Shown here: positions 47,037 to 56,395 of the stretch, piece by piece
Layout: the number at the start of each line of letters is the position of its first letter
Numbering within the stretch: the first letter of the stretch is position 1
Source of the DNA: Ochrobactrum vermis
Lineage (GTDB): Bacteria > Pseudomonadota > Alphaproteobacteria > Rhizobiales > Rhizobiaceae
Assembly (NCBI RefSeq): GCF_002975205.1
Contig: NZ_PCOC01000001.1
Span: 1,426,001-1,490,000 of the forward strand
Direction: 5' to 3'
DNA length: 64,000 nt
Notes under the pieces: model-generated
Told to the model about the DNA's origin: nothing
Databases searched by the model: none
What the model saw: only the letters and a program-made list of their open reading frames with translations
Position numbers and translations under genes: made by a program

Positions 47037-47677
47037 AAAAGCCCCCTTTTCGTCAGAACACTATCGACTTCCTTTGCGATATCGCCCGCAATTGCGTCTT
47101 GTGGACGGTCAGCGTCAATTACCTTGCATCGCTCAGATTCCGCTTCGGCGATTGCGAGAAAGGCCTGCCGTCGTGCCTCATGCACCGCAATATCTTCCTT
47201 CTCGAACCGGTCCGCTGTTTCGCTACCACGCCGTTTCCCGGCACGAGACAACCCCTTCTCTGCGGGAATATCGAGAATGATAGTCATGTCAGGCATGGCG
47301 CCGTCGATGGCAATGCGTTCCACGGCCGCCATATAGGTGCCGTCGAGGTTACCGGTAACTCCCTGATACGCACGACTTGAATCGATGTAACGGTCGCAGA
47401 GTACCACTCGCCCCTCATTCAGTGCCGGGCGGATAAGCTGGTCCACATGGTCTGCCCTTGCAGCAGCGAACAGCAGAGCTTCCATCGCTGGACCATAATT
47501 CTCTGCATTGCCGCTCAATATGACATGGCGAACTGCTTCCGCACCAGGAGAACCGCCGGGTTCTCGCGTGATGACCGGATCGAAGCCGCTTGCCCTCAGG
47601 TGCTTGGCAAGCAACGCAATTTGCGTCGATTTGCCCGCTCCTTCGCCGCCTTCGAATGTGATGAACAATCCCGACAA
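47033..47677 (-). CDS. tmk: Thymidylate kinase
   Basis: 214 residues. Phosphorylates dTMP to dTDP. P-loop [11 protein letters not shown] at residues 7-17, substrate motif [15 protein letters not shown] region [10 protein letters not shown]. There is no ATG: the start is TTG at 47677 ([13 protein letters not shown]), preceded by GGAATTTGG; a TTG at 47689 is an alternative. Overlaps holB by 4 bp. Confidence 0.94.
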   Translation of the reverse strand: MSGLFITFEGGEGAGKSTQIALLAKHLRASGFDPVITREPGGSPGAEAVRHVILSGNAENYGPAMEALLFAAARADHVDQLIRPALNEGRVVLCDRYIDSSRAYQGVTGNLDGTYMAAVERIAIDGAMPDMTIILDIPAEKGLSRAGKRRGSETADRFEKEDIAVHEARRQAFLAIAEAESERCKVIDADRPQDAIAGDIAKEVDSVLTKRGLL

Positions 47678-47777
47678 ACCAAATTCCAAATGTTTGAATC
47701 GATGCCCGAACGGACTTCTGTGAAGTTAATATCGGCCTTTGGCTATCAGGTCGAGCCTGGATTACGCGTAGCGCGGG

Positions 47778-48974
47778 CTAAAGATATTTCCGCAGCCAGC
47801 CGGTCGAAAGCTCCATTGCCGCCCCCAAGGCGCGCTTTGAGAGACTTCCCTCCTCGACAGATTGCGCCGTAAAAACAGGAATATCGCGAAGAATGTTACC
47901 ATTAAGCTCTAGCTGAAGAACACCCACCTGCTGGTTGTCGGCGACAGGGGCGTCGAGTGGTCCCTTATATACAATACGAGCTTTCAGCTTGTCGCGACCA
48001 TCTTTCGGTAACAATAGCTCAACGCGATCCTTGACCCTCAGTGGCACATGCGTGAGCGCACCACCGAAAACTTGGGCCTCACCCACAATTTCGTCCGCAG
48101 GATAAAGCTGCACATCGTCAAAGGCTGTCATACCCCATTCCAACAGACGCTTTGCTTCCTCTTCACGCTCCTTGATGCTGGAAAGACCGCTCATCGCCAG
48201 ATAAAGCCTGCGGCCGTTCTGTTCCGCCGACCCGACCAGCGCAAAGCCGGATGCTTCCGTAAAACCGGTTCCCATGCCGTCAGCGCCGACATCAAGCCGC
48301 AACAAGGGATTGCGGTTGCGCTGCATGATGTTGTTCCAGGTGAAGGCTGGTTGAGCATAATATTTATAGTATTCAGGATGGGCGGTTCGGATATGTCGCG
48401 CCAATCTGATCAGATCCTGAAGCGAAACCGCCTGCCCTTCAGCCGGCAAACCTGTCGAGTTTACGAATTTGGAGCCGGTCAAACCAAGTTCCTGCGCACG
48501 ATCATTCATGCGCTTTGCAAAAGCCTGTTCGCTGCCAGCCAGCCCCTCCGCCAGCACGATGGCTCCATCATTCGCCGACTGAACAATCATTCCCTGCAGC
48601 AGATCAGCGACCGTTGGCGCTGACTTGATGCGCGCGAACATTGTTGATGTTCCTGAGGGCGCACCACCGGTTCTCCAGGCATTCTCGCTGACGATGTAAG
48701 GCGTTTCGAGTGTCGTGGAGCCTTTATCAAGGGCTTCGAAAACCACTTCCGCTGTCATCAACTTGGCGAGAGATGCCGGAGGAATCGGAACATTGGCATT
48801 CTTGGAGAGAAGCACCGTTCCGCTTCGGTCATCGACAAGCAATACCTGCGGAGCCTTTGAAACGAATGCCACCTCGACAGGTGCCGCCAGACTAGCAACC
48901 GGCACGAGTACAGCCAGCGAAACGCCCACAGAGGCCGCACGCGCAAAACCCAATGATTTTGAAATCAGCCCCAT
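47778..48974 (-). CDS. D-alanyl-D-alanine carboxypeptidase (DacF/PBP5-like) with altered KTG box
   Basis: 398 residues. Signal peptide (1-30), S11 peptidase domain (about 35-280), and a C-terminal beta domain and end segment (GAAMELSTGWLRKYL). SxxK is PASLAKLM (Ser68, Lys71) and SxN is QSANDGA near 131. The third motif, normally KTG, reads GMGTGFTEASG near 235, so the Lys is replaced by Gly. It trims pentapeptides in the periplasm if active. It lies between rlpA and tmk on the same strand. Confidence 0.9.
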   Translation of the reverse strand: MGLISKSLGFARAASVGVSLAVLVPVASLAAPVEVAFVSKAPQVLLVDDRSGTVLLSKNANVPIPPASLAKLMTAEVVFEALDKGSTTLETPYIVSENAWRTGGAPSGTSTMFARIKSAPTVADLLQGMIVQSANDGAIVLAEGLAGSEQAFAKRMNDRAQELGLTGSKFVNSTGLPAEGQAVSLQDLIRLARHIRTAHPEYYKYYAQPAFTWNNIMQRNRNPLLRLDVGADGMGTGFTEASGFALVGSAEQNGRRLYLAMSGLSSIKEREEEAKRLLEWGMTAFDDVQLYPADEIVGEAQVFGGALTHVPLRVKDRVELLLPKDGRDKLKARIVYKGPLDAPVADNQQVGVLQLELNGNILRDIPVFTAQSVEEGSLSKRALGAAMELSTGWLRKYL

Positions 48975-49066
48975 GCAAATCCCGTTACGTGAGCAATGTG
49001 ATAGAGCTTACGCAACGAATCCGACCAAAATCAATATGCCAGCGTTTATCACCGTATCGTGAGCGA

Positions 49067-50341
49067 TCAATCGAGACGAACGACAAACGCATTCACTGCG
49101 CCTGCCTTCCAGGCCGCGCGCAGCAGAGCATCATTTCCGCCCTTCTCTGCCACGGCTGTCAGCTCGTACGACTCGCTCGTTTCGGTCGGAAGCTTGGTAA
49201 GCGTAAATCTGGTCGAGCGCGGCAACGAGGCCTGAAGCTGTTTTGCCTCTTCGAGCGTCGTGAATGTACCTAGTTCGACATATTCGCCATATTCCTCGGC
49301 CTCGCGGCGCTTCCACGCGCTTGAGATCGCATCCTTGGTCAGGATGCTGCCATAGGCGCGCTCCTCGGTATAAGCGGTTACAGTAAGCCGGTCAGACGCG
49401 TAACCGGCAAGACCGCTCACACCGGCGGCATTCGCCACACCAAAGCTCGAACCGGGGCGCTGCGACGGCACAGGTACATTCGCCGGCAACAACGGAGCTG
49501 CCCCACCGGACGGATCGCTATAAGCAGGATCGACAGCAAAAGGCGAGTTTTCTGGTACAGGCGCAGAGACCGGAATGGCGTCCATTGCAGGCATCGGAAC
49601 ACGCGACTTCGGCGATGTCGGCGTCGGCCCGTTCATCGCCATCATGACGCCAGTTGCAGGCTGGCCAATCGCATCACCACCTGCTGGACGGTAAGACGCC
49701 ATCAGAAATGCGTCGTCATTGCCATTCAGCGGCGCTCTTCCGACATATTCAACCTTCACATTCGCCGTGCCGTGGTGCTGATAATCAAGCATCTCGGCAG
49801 CTTTCTGGGAAAGGTCGATCACACGGTCGAACTCGTACGGACCACGATCATTCACGCGTACGATGACCGAACTGCCATTGGCAAGGTTGGTCACACGGGC
49901 ATAACTCGGCAACGGCATCGTCGGATGCGCAGCCGTCAGATGCGCCATGTCGTAGACTTCACCATTTGCCGTCAGACGGCCGTGGAAAGCTTCTCCGTAC
50001 CAGGAAGCATGGCCGACCTTGACGTAGCTCTTGTCTTCCTTGGGATAATACCAGCGTCCCTTGACCTTGTAGGGCTGACCTGTCTGATCGCGCCCACCAC
50101 CACGTGGCAAAGACGTTCCTTTTGAAAAGGCTACGCGTGGGCTGGCTTTCACGCCATATTTGGATTCGGCAAAATACTCTTTCGAACGCTTTGTCTTTGA
50201 TTTCGGCTGCGGTGCTGACGCGCACCCCGCCAAGGCGACCGCAATAGCCATGAACGACAACATGGCGACGGAACCGCGCTTGTCGCGCAACTTCCCAGCC
50301 TTGCCGTTGACCGAATGTTTCAGCCCTCGTTTCGAATCCAT
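49067..50341 (-). CDS. rlpA: RlpA-like septal ring lipoprotein with SPOR-like C-terminus
   Basis: 424 residues. Lipoprotein signal ending AVALAGC (Cys40) with a long basic n-region, a double-psi beta-barrel (about 105-195) with GHASWYGEAFHGRLTANGE, NDRGPYEFDRVIDLS (catalytic Asp) and KVEYVGRAPL, a Pro-rich linker, and a SPOR-like C-terminal domain (about 340-424, YVELGTFTTLEEAKQLQ). RlpA cleaves denuded glycan strands or binds them at the septum. A GTG at 50350 is an alternative start. Head of a seven-gene minus-strand run. Confidence 0.92.
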   Translation of the reverse strand: MDSKRGLKHSVNGKAGKLRDKRGSVAMLSFMAIAVALAGCASAPQPKSKTKRSKEYFAESKYGVKASPRVAFSKGTSLPRGGGRDQTGQPYKVKGRWYYPKEDKSYVKVGHASWYGEAFHGRLTANGEVYDMAHLTAAHPTMPLPSYARVTNLANGSSVIVRVNDRGPYEFDRVIDLSQKAAEMLDYQHHGTANVKVEYVGRAPLNGNDDAFLMASYRPAGGDAIGQPATGVMMAMNGPTPTSPKSRVPMPAMDAIPVSAPVPENSPFAVDPAYSDPSGGAAPLLPANVPVPSQRPGSSFGVANAAGVSGLAGYASDRLTVTAYTEERAYGSILTKDAISSAWKRREAEEYGEYVELGTFTTLEEAKQLQASLPRSTRFTLTKLPTETSESYELTAVAEKGGNDALLRAAWKAGAVNAFVVRLD

Positions 50342-50517
50342 ACGCCACACGCCCGTTACTCATCAACACAACCGAAAACGCTGGTTGCGCCTTTTTAGAA
50401 TTTAGTGATGTCACCGATTCATTGACGGATCATTAAAGCTTTTGGAATTCCGCGTATTTTGAGTCGCATTGCACGGCATCTGTTCAATGCTGACGTGTCG
50501 TGACTGCCCTTCACTTT

Positions 50518-50542
50518 GGAACGATCGTCCATTCGAAACGTT
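50518..50542 (+). promoter_or_regulatory. EcfG (general stress sigma factor) promoter
   Basis: GGAAC (50518-50522), spacer of exactly 16 nt, CGTT (50539-50542): the full alphaproteobacterial EcfG/RpoE1 consensus GGAAC-N16/17-CGTT. It lies 28 bp before the ATG of a 25-codon gene, leaving room for a short leader with a Shine-Dalgarno. Confidence 0.8.
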
Positions 50543-50569
50543 GAGTTTTCAACAGGAAGGAGAACAAGA

Positions 50570-50647
50570 ATGTTTAGAGCAATGATCCTTTGGCTGATGG
50601 GCGTTCCACTCGTTGTCGTGCTGCTCATCTGGTATTTTTTCTTTTGA
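50570..50647 (+). CDS. 25-residue hydrophobic membrane peptide, EcfG-controlled
   Basis: A micro-gene of 25 codons plus TGA: it starts MFRAMILWLMGVPLVV and ends WYFFF, a single membrane helix with one N-terminal Arg. A strong AGGAAGGAG sits 6 nt before the ATG, a consensus EcfG promoter upstream, and a Rho-independent terminator 80 bp after the stop, so it is a complete small transcription unit. No family is recognised. It resembles the short stress-induced membrane peptides of other bacteria in size and layout only. The ~100-nt 3' part before the terminator may be untranslated RNA. Confidence 0.7.
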   Translation: MFRAMILWLMGVPLVVVLLIWYFFF

Positions 50648-50728
50648 TTGTGGAACGTTCAAGCTCCTCAACCGTTATTCAGACGGCTCTAATGACCTCC
50701 GAGCCAGTCACCTAACGTCATGGATTAG

Positions 50729-50757
50729 GCCCGCTCCAACAAGGCGGGTCTTTTTTT
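50729..50757 (+). terminator. Terminator of the micropeptide transcript
   Basis: A 6-bp stem GCCCGC / GCGGGT with a 9-nt loop, followed by C and seven Ts. It also lies just beyond the 3' end of the convergent lipid kinase gene. Confidence 0.85.
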
Positions 50758-50769
50758 GCCTCGTTAACA

Positions 50770-51666
50770 TCACGGCCTCAATGCCGGATCAGGCATGTAG
50801 ACATTGATCGCCTTGGGCAGCAGGCGGAAATGAGCAGGCGTCCAGGTTGACAGTTCGCCATCTGTATTTACAGCACGCGGCTTCTTGGTGCGCACAATCA
50901 CTTCGGTCGTAGGAAAAGCCCGCACATCATCCCATTTGGAATGGGTGCCACGGCGCAGGCTTGGAAGCAGACGCAAAAGTTTCCACCAGTGATCGACTTC
51001 CAGACTATAGAAATCCAGTCTGCCATCATCGACTGTTGCATCTTTCTTGATGGCCATACCGCCGCCATAGAATTTTCCATTCCCGACCGAGACCTGCAAT
51101 GTATGGATTTTCTCCGTCATCCCGTCATGTTCCAGATAGGCTGTGAAAAGCTCCGAACGCATGAGGATACGTGCCGCAACAATTGCATAACCAAGCTTTC
51201 CCCACTTCTTCTTTGCCGCAGAGCTGAGTTGCTGCGCCAGTTCTGCACTGAAACCGATGCTCGCAACATTGAAGTAAAGATGACCGTTCACCTCGCCCAG
51301 ATCGATCGGCTGCACCTCATAGGAGGCAATGCGACGCGCCGCTTCAACCGGATCGGCAGGAATGCCGATGGTTCGGGCGAAATCGTTCGCAGTTCCAAGC
51401 GGGAGGATTGCAAGCGGCAATCCTGTTTCCATCAACCCTTTGGCCGCCGCGTTCAGCGACCCATCACCACCACCGACAATAACGAGGTCGCAATCTCTTT
51501 CACGCAGGATCACATCTGAAATCGTCTCATCGTCCCGCGGATTTCGCTCGATGAGCTGGAGGCCACCGCGCTCTAACGCGGAACGAATATCCGCGCCGTA
51601 ACCCCTGCCATTTCGGGCATGTGGGTTTACGATAAGCAGCGCCCGGCGTTTTGTGGTCTTGCCCAT
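50770..51666 (-). CDS. Diacylglycerol-kinase-like lipid kinase (YegS/DgkB family)
   Basis: 298 residues. The DAGK catalytic domain starts ALLIVNPHARNGRG; nucleotide loop VGGGDGSLNAAAKGL near residue 70; LPLGTANDFARTIGI follows. The C-terminal beta-sandwich ends with RAVNTDGE, the conserved NxDGE motif. It phosphorylates diacylglycerol or a related lipid. The ATG at 51666 has AGGAA at good spacing; an ATG at 51723 has only a distant GAGGGG. Second lipid kinase in the window besides dgkA. Confidence 0.9.
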   Translation of the reverse strand: MGKTTKRRALLIVNPHARNGRGYGADIRSALERGGLQLIERNPRDDETISDVILRERDCDLVIVGGGDGSLNAAAKGLMETGLPLAILPLGTANDFARTIGIPADPVEAARRIASYEVQPIDLGEVNGHLYFNVASIGFSAELAQQLSSAAKKKWGKLGYAIVAARILMRSELFTAYLEHDGMTEKIHTLQVSVGNGKFYGGGMAIKKDATVDDGRLDFYSLEVDHWWKLLRLLPSLRRGTHSKWDDVRAFPTTEVIVRTKKPRAVNTDGELSTWTPAHFRLLPKAINVYMPDPALRP

Positions 51667-51956
51667 GGATTTCCTGTCATCTGCTACAGCCAGAAAATCT
51701 GGCTGTATGGTTGGGAGCGTCATCTGCAGATGGCCCCCTCAATTCCGGATATCAATGGAACGGTTCATGAAAAATTTGTCACGATACTGTAGTGTTTCGT
51801 GAAGTCATGGAACCAAATGTAATGGCAAGGCCGACCTGTCGACAAAACAGTTTGACGAGACCAGAAAGAGAACATAGTTTGGCAAAACCAACTGTAAAAC
51901 TTTCTAATGCGACCTCATCGAACTTGTCGCTAATTGACTGAAATACATTACAGTTT

Positions 51957-52030
51957 GCGGGTATGATGTAATGGTAGCCTGTCAGCTTCCCAAGCTGAAC
52001 GCGCGGGTTCGATTCCCGCTACCCGCTCCA
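51957..52030 (+). tRNA. tRNA-Gly (anticodon CCC)
   Basis: Acceptor stem GCGGGTA / TACCCGC, D-arm with AATGGTAG, anticodon stem TCAGC / GCTGA around TTCCCAA (anticodon CCC), T-arm GCGGG-TTCGATT-CCCGC, discriminator T and encoded CCA. 74 nt in total with a normal cloverleaf. Confidence 0.96.
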
Positions 52031-52056
52031 GCATAAAGGCTGACAAGAGCCAGAGA

Positions 52057-52299
52057 TTACCGAATGTTTTCTCCGGTTTTCGGATCGACCTTGACCTCAA
52101 CCTTGGCGCCAGCCTTGGTGACATATTCGACCTCATAGTAACCGCGATCATTCCAGTCGACTTCGTCGATAAAAGCCGTGTCTGTATTCTGTTCGATTTT
52201 CGCGATTATTTCCGAAAGCTTGGTGCCTTCCGGTGGCGGCGCGGCATAGGCCGCAGCAACGGACATACCAAGAAACAAAGTCGTAACGGCAAGACGCAT
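52057..52299 (-). CDS. PepSY-domain small secreted protein
   Basis: 80 residues. A signal peptide (to about residue 19, AAAYA|APP) is followed by one PepSY domain (LSEIIAKIEQNTD..., DRGYYEVEYVTKAGAKVEVKVDP, ending TGENIR). Such proteins are periplasmic and often bind or inhibit peptidases or act in stress sensing; no target can be named. AAGGAG precedes the ATG. It converges on the tRNA gene 26 bp away. Confidence 0.85.
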   Translation of the reverse strand: MRLAVTTLFLGMSVAAAYAAPPPEGTKLSEIIAKIEQNTDTAFIDEVDWNDRGYYEVEYVTKAGAKVEVKVDPKTGENIR

Positions 52300-52365
52300 G
52301 ATTATCTCCTTTAGCTATTCTAAAAGAGTAGGAGTTCAGCCGTCTTCTTCAAGGCCAACGGATAA

Positions 52366-52557
52366 TTACTTTAAGATGGGGCTTATCGAACCGGTGAAAG
52401 TCTGATCGATCATCGCAGAGAGTTTCGGCTCTACTCCTGACAGCATGACGACGATAGCAAGCATCAATATCAAAGGCGCGGCAAGAATGCCGCTCCTTAC
52501 AGCCGGTTCGAGAATGCGCCGGGTTTTCTTGCTTCGTGTGGATTGCTGATTTCTCAT
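52366..52557 (-). CDS. Small single-span membrane protein
   Basis: 63 residues: a basic N-terminus (MRNQQSTRSKKTRRILE), one membrane helix (about 22-43, GILAAPLILMLAIVVMLSG) and a short tail (LSAMIDQTFTGSISPILK). Not a recognised family; the helix-plus-tail layout faintly recalls Flp-type pilins but the conserved Glu at +5 is absent. No Shine-Dalgarno is visible. The overlapping frame at 52349-52561 lacks coding character, so this one is preferred. Confidence 0.5.
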   Translation of the reverse strand: MRNQQSTRSKKTRRILEPAVRSGILAAPLILMLAIVVMLSGVEPKLSAMIDQTFTGSISPILK

Positions 52558-52634
52558 GCAACCAACAGTAGTCGAACAGACTTAATTGCTCATTAAATAA
52601 TGTAGTTAATGCGTTCTTAGCGCCTGATTACCGC

Positions 52635-54107
52635 TCAGTTTCCCTTGTTTCCGCGATATATATTGACCCCAAGCTCGCGAATTTTCTTGCGCAGTGTATT
52701 CCGATTTAGCCCCAGAAGGTCTGCCGCCTTAATCTGATTTCCACGTGTTGCCGTAAGACAGGCGAGGATCAAGGGATATTCCAGTTCTGCTAGAACCCGA
52801 TGGTAGAGACCCGGTGGCGGCAAATCAGAACCGAATGACGCAAAATAGCGCTGCATATTTTGCTCGACAGCCTGCGATATGGAAATATTTTCCATATCGC
52901 CACCACCAGCGGGAACAGTATCGGGCTTGGCCAGTTCAGCCTTCAATTCCGTTTCGATGATTTCCGGCGATATTTCCTCTTGCGGGTAAAGCGCCGCAAG
53001 CCTTCGCACGAGGTTTTCCAGCTCACGCACATTGCCCGGCCATGGATACCGGCGCATCATTTCCAGGCCGGCTGTGCTGATACGCTTCTCCGGCAGCCCC
53101 TCTTCGGCAGCTCGCTTGAAAAAATGGCGCACAAGATCGGCCACATCTTCGCTGCGCTCCCGAAGCGGCGGCAAGCGCAGAGGCACAACATTCAGCCGGT
53201 AATAAAGATCCTCGCGGAACAGTCCTTGCGCTATCAGTTGCCGCAAATCCTTGTTGGTTGCTGCAACGATGCGCACATCAGTCTTGATCGGCGTGCGCCC
53301 ACCAACTGTCATATACTCGCCCTGCTGCAACACACGCAAAAGGCGGGTTTGTGCTTCCATAGGCATATCGCCGATCTCATCGAGAAACAGCGTTCCGCCA
53401 TTCGCCTGTTCAAAGCGACCGCTTGAGCGATTTTGCGCGCCTGTAAAAGCGCCCTTCTCGTGCCCGAACAACTCAGACTCGATCAGGTCGCGTGGGATTG
53501 CTGCCATATTGATCGCAACAAACGGTCCTTTTCGGCGGCGTCCGTATTCGTGCAAGGCACGCGCAACCAGTTCCTTGCCTGTGCCGGATTCACCCGTAAC
53601 CATGACGGTCAAATCCGTCTGCATCATGCGCGCCAGCAACCGGTAAATTTCCTGCATCGCAGGCGAGCGACCGACCAGTGGCATGTTATCTGCCTGCTCA
53701 TCCGATAGAGCGGCAATGGGCTTGCGTTTTGGTTCCGACAGAGCACGGCCGACGATATTGATGAGTTCCGTCAAATCGAATGGCTTCGGCAGATATTCAT
53801 AGGCTCCCGCCTCGGATGCCCGGATTGCCGTCATAAATGTGTTCTGCGCGCTCATCACCACAACCGGCAGGTCGGGACGCATCTTCTTGATGCGTGGCAG
53901 AAGATCGAAGGCATTCTCGTCCGGCATGTTGACGTCGGTAATGACCAGATCACCGTCGCCTGCTGCCACCCAGCGCCAGAGCGAAGCAGCATTGGAGGTC
54001 ACGCGCACATCGTAGCCTGCCCGCGACAATGCCTGATTCAGCACGGTCCGAATGGCTGCATCGTCATCCGCCACCAATATGGTTCCCGTCGGACGTCCTG
54101 CGATCAT
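52635..54107 (-). CDS. ntrC: Nitrogen regulation response regulator NtrC
   Basis: 490 residues. Receiver domain (8-120; phospho-Asp in VITDVNMPD near 57), AAA+ sigma-54 activator (140-385: [34 protein letters not shown]) and Fis-type HTH at the end ([18 protein letters not shown]). When phosphorylated by NtrB it activates sigma-54 promoters such as the one before glnB here. It overlaps ntrB by 4 bp. Third gene of dusB-ntrB-ntrC. Confidence 0.97.
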   Translation of the reverse strand: MIAGRPTGTILVADDDAAIRTVLNQALSRAGYDVRVTSNAASLWRWVAAGDGDLVITDVNMPDENAFDLLPRIKKMRPDLPVVVMSAQNTFMTAIRASEAGAYEYLPKPFDLTELINIVGRALSEPKRKPIAALSDEQADNMPLVGRSPAMQEIYRLLARMMQTDLTVMVTGESGTGKELVARALHEYGRRRKGPFVAINMAAIPRDLIESELFGHEKGAFTGAQNRSSGRFEQANGGTLFLDEIGDMPMEAQTRLLRVLQQGEYMTVGGRTPIKTDVRIVAATNKDLRQLIAQGLFREDLYYRLNVVPLRLPPLRERSEDVADLVRHFFKRAAEEGLPEKRISTAGLEMMRRYPWPGNVRELENLVRRLAALYPQEEISPEIIETELKAELAKPDTVPAGGGDMENISISQAVEQNMQRYFASFGSDLPPPGLYHRVLAELEYPLILACLTATRGNQIKAADLLGLNRNTLRKKIRELGVNIYRGNKGN

Positions 54108-55228
54108 GCGTTATCTCCAGTATTTCCAGCAGCCAGTTCCGTATTTTTCCATGCGGGCATCAGAACACGGAAAGTCGTGCGCGAAGGATGGCTGTCGCAT
54201 TCGATAATGCCACCATGATCGCCAATGATCTTCGCAACGAGTGCCAAACCCAGCCCCGAACCATTGGTCTTCGTGGTCACGAAGGGATCGAACAGATGCG
54301 GCAGCATGTCCTGTGGTACACCCGGTCCGTTATCATGCACGCAGAACTCGAGAGGCAACGCCACCCTGTCCCGCGCACCCGGCACCTGTAGACGAATGCC
54401 GGGACGATAAGCCGTGGATAGAACAATCTCGCCACCCTCCCGATCGCCTATGGCTTCCGAAGCATTCTTCAGCAAATTGAGGAAAACCTGCACGAGTTGA
54501 TCACGATTGGCGAAAACCGGCGGGAGAGAAGGATCATAATCTTCCACAAAGCGGATCTTTCGTCCGAACCCGTTTCTCGCAATCGCCTTCACATGATCCA
54601 GAACCGCATGAATATTGACTGCAGTGCGCTCGATTGGGCGCTCGTCCGAAAAGACCTCCATGCGGTCCACCAGTGAAACGATCCGATCCGTTTCGTCAGT
54701 AATAAGGCGGGCAAGCGCACGATCCTCATCGCCGACAACTTGTTCCAGCAATTGCGCCGCTCCGCGGATACCAGAAAGAGGATTCTTGATTTCATGGGCC
54801 AGCATTGATGCGAGCCCGGTCACAGACCGCGCGGCACCGCGATGCGTCATCTGGCGGTCTATCTTTTCGGCCATCGTCTTTTCCTTGAAGAGGATGACCA
54901 CAGCGCCCGGCAGCTCCGCTACAGGTGCTACGTAAATATCGACGATACGCTCCGCTCCAAGACGCGGCGATGAGACATCGACGCGATATTCGTTCACCGG
55001 CATCTGACTGGTGCGTACCTGATCGACGAGGGCCAGAAGTGGGCTCCCAAAGGGTAGAAAGGATTCCAGCCGGTTGCGCGCCAGAATAGATGAGCCAGAA
55101 CGAAAGAACTGTTCCGCGTCCAAATTGGCATAGGCAATATAATTCTCGGCACTGACCATGATAACCGGCTGGCTGATCGCATCGAGCACAACCGAGGGAA
55201 TGCCGTTCGTTTCCGTTCTCTCGCGCAT
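54104..55228 (-). CDS. ntrB: Nitrogen regulation sensor kinase NtrB
   Basis: 374 residues, cytoplasmic. N-terminal PAS domain (about 12-125), H-box [17 protein letters not shown] (His near 144), N-box [10 protein letters not shown], and G boxes DNGPGVPQD and [12 protein letters not shown]. It phosphorylates or dephosphorylates NtrC under control of P-II. It shares one base with the dusB stop and overlaps ntrC by 4 bp, so all three are translationally coupled. Confidence 0.97.
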   Translation of the reverse strand: MRERTETNGIPSVVLDAISQPVIMVSAENYIAYANLDAEQFFRSGSSILARNRLESFLPFGSPLLALVDQVRTSQMPVNEYRVDVSSPRLGAERIVDIYVAPVAELPGAVVILFKEKTMAEKIDRQMTHRGAARSVTGLASMLAHEIKNPLSGIRGAAQLLEQVVGDEDRALARLITDETDRIVSLVDRMEVFSDERPIERTAVNIHAVLDHVKAIARNGFGRKIRFVEDYDPSLPPVFANRDQLVQVFLNLLKNASEAIGDREGGEIVLSTAYRPGIRLQVPGARDRVALPLEFCVHDNGPGVPQDMLPHLFDPFVTTKTNGSGLGLALVAKIIGDHGGIIECDSHPSRTTFRVLMPAWKNTELAAGNTGDNA

Positions 55229-56232
55229 CAGGCAACCTCTTTGAGCGCGACTTCAGGAACTTCGCGCATGAATATACGACGCAACGCGTCGATAACGGCT
55301 TGCCTGTCGGTCAAGGTCATAACTTCCGCTTTCTCGGCAGGCATACATGCGGCACCAGCATGGCGATCAAGATACCAGCCGAGGTGTTTGCGGGAATGAC
55401 GGATGCCCGTCGTGCTTCCGTAGTGCTCGAGCATATCTTCGTAATGCTTTATAATATAATCAAGAACCTCACTTCTCGACTGCGGGGCAAAGTCACTTCC
55501 AGCGATTGCACCGGCCAGCCATGGCTGCCCATAAGCGGCACGCCCAACCATCACGGCATCCGCTCCGGAGCGGCGCAGAATTTCCTCAGCATCACGTCGA
55601 CAAGCCACATCTCCGTTGGCAACCAGAGGAATTCTGATCGCGTCGCGGACGGCGTGAATTGCATTCCAGTCCGCTTTGCCTTCATAGAACTGACAACGCG
55701 TACGCCCATGGACAGTCACCATGGCGATACCGGCATCTTCGGCGCGTCTTGCAAGCTCAGGCGCGTTAATGCTCATCTCATCCCATCCCAACCGCATCTT
55801 GAGTGTAGCGGGAACGCTGACCGCTCTGACGGTGGCCTCAACGAGGGTCATTGCGTGATCGAGATCGCGCATCAGTGCAGAGCCGGAATAACCGCCTGTC
55901 ACTTTCTTGGCCGGACAACCCATATTGATATCGATGATATCAGCACCTTCGCCCTCGGCGATCCTGGCCGCCTCGCCCATCCAATGCGCTTCGCGTCCCG
56001 CAAGCTGCACGACATGCGTGCCAAGTCCTTGACCTGAAAGGCGCAGAAGACTTTCCTTGTGACGGTTGCAGAGCTCGGCGCTGGCGACCATTTCAGACAC
56101 AACCATGCCCGCACCAGCCTCTGCTGCGCGCCGACGGAATGGAAGGTCCGAAACGCCCGACATCGGCGCAAGAAAGACACGGTTGGCAAGCACCACACCG
56201 CCTATGTTCAAAGGTTGATCGAGAAAACTCAC
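55228..56232 (-). CDS. dusB: tRNA-dihydrouridine synthase B (NifR3)
   Basis: 334 residues. FMN TIM-barrel: [17 protein letters not shown] near the N-terminus, [20 protein letters not shown] with the catalytic Cys, [16 protein letters not shown] and [12 protein letters not shown]. It reduces uridines in the tRNA D-loop. The gene sits before ntrBC, the historical nifR3-ntrBC operon of alphaproteobacteria. The GTG at 56232 fits family length; the frame opens at an ATG at 56277 with 15 extra non-family residues. Confidence 0.93.
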   Translation of the reverse strand: MSFLDQPLNIGGVVLANRVFLAPMSGVSDLPFRRRAAEAGAGMVVSEMVASAELCNRHKESLLRLSGQGLGTHVVQLAGREAHWMGEAARIAEGEGADIIDINMGCPAKKVTGGYSGSALMRDLDHAMTLVEATVRAVSVPATLKMRLGWDEMSINAPELARRAEDAGIAMVTVHGRTRCQFYEGKADWNAIHAVRDAIRIPLVANGDVACRRDAEEILRRSGADAVMVGRAAYGQPWLAGAIAGSDFAPQSRSEVLDYIIKHYEDMLEHYGSTTGIRHSRKHLGWYLDRHAGAACMPAEKAEVMTLTDRQAVIDALRRIFMREVPEVALKEVA

Positions 56233-56395
56233 CAATAAATGCCTATTTGATGTGCACAGTTCAACTAGCACATACATTAATCAGCCTTACTTTTCAACGC
56301 AAGGAAAAGCGCGCGCAAAATCACGATAAATCAATTGTCGTCTGGCATTTATCTGCGCAAGGCATTATTCGGCTTGCAAGCATAAATTTGAACAG

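Noticed and set aside
45957..47336. A 459-codon plus-strand frame
   Set aside because: Shadow of holB and tmk on the minus strand; low-complexity composition.
52349..52561. 70-codon minus-strand frame overlapping the small membrane protein
   Set aside because: Cys/His/Arg-rich with no helix or signal; the +1-shifted frame gives a coherent membrane protein.
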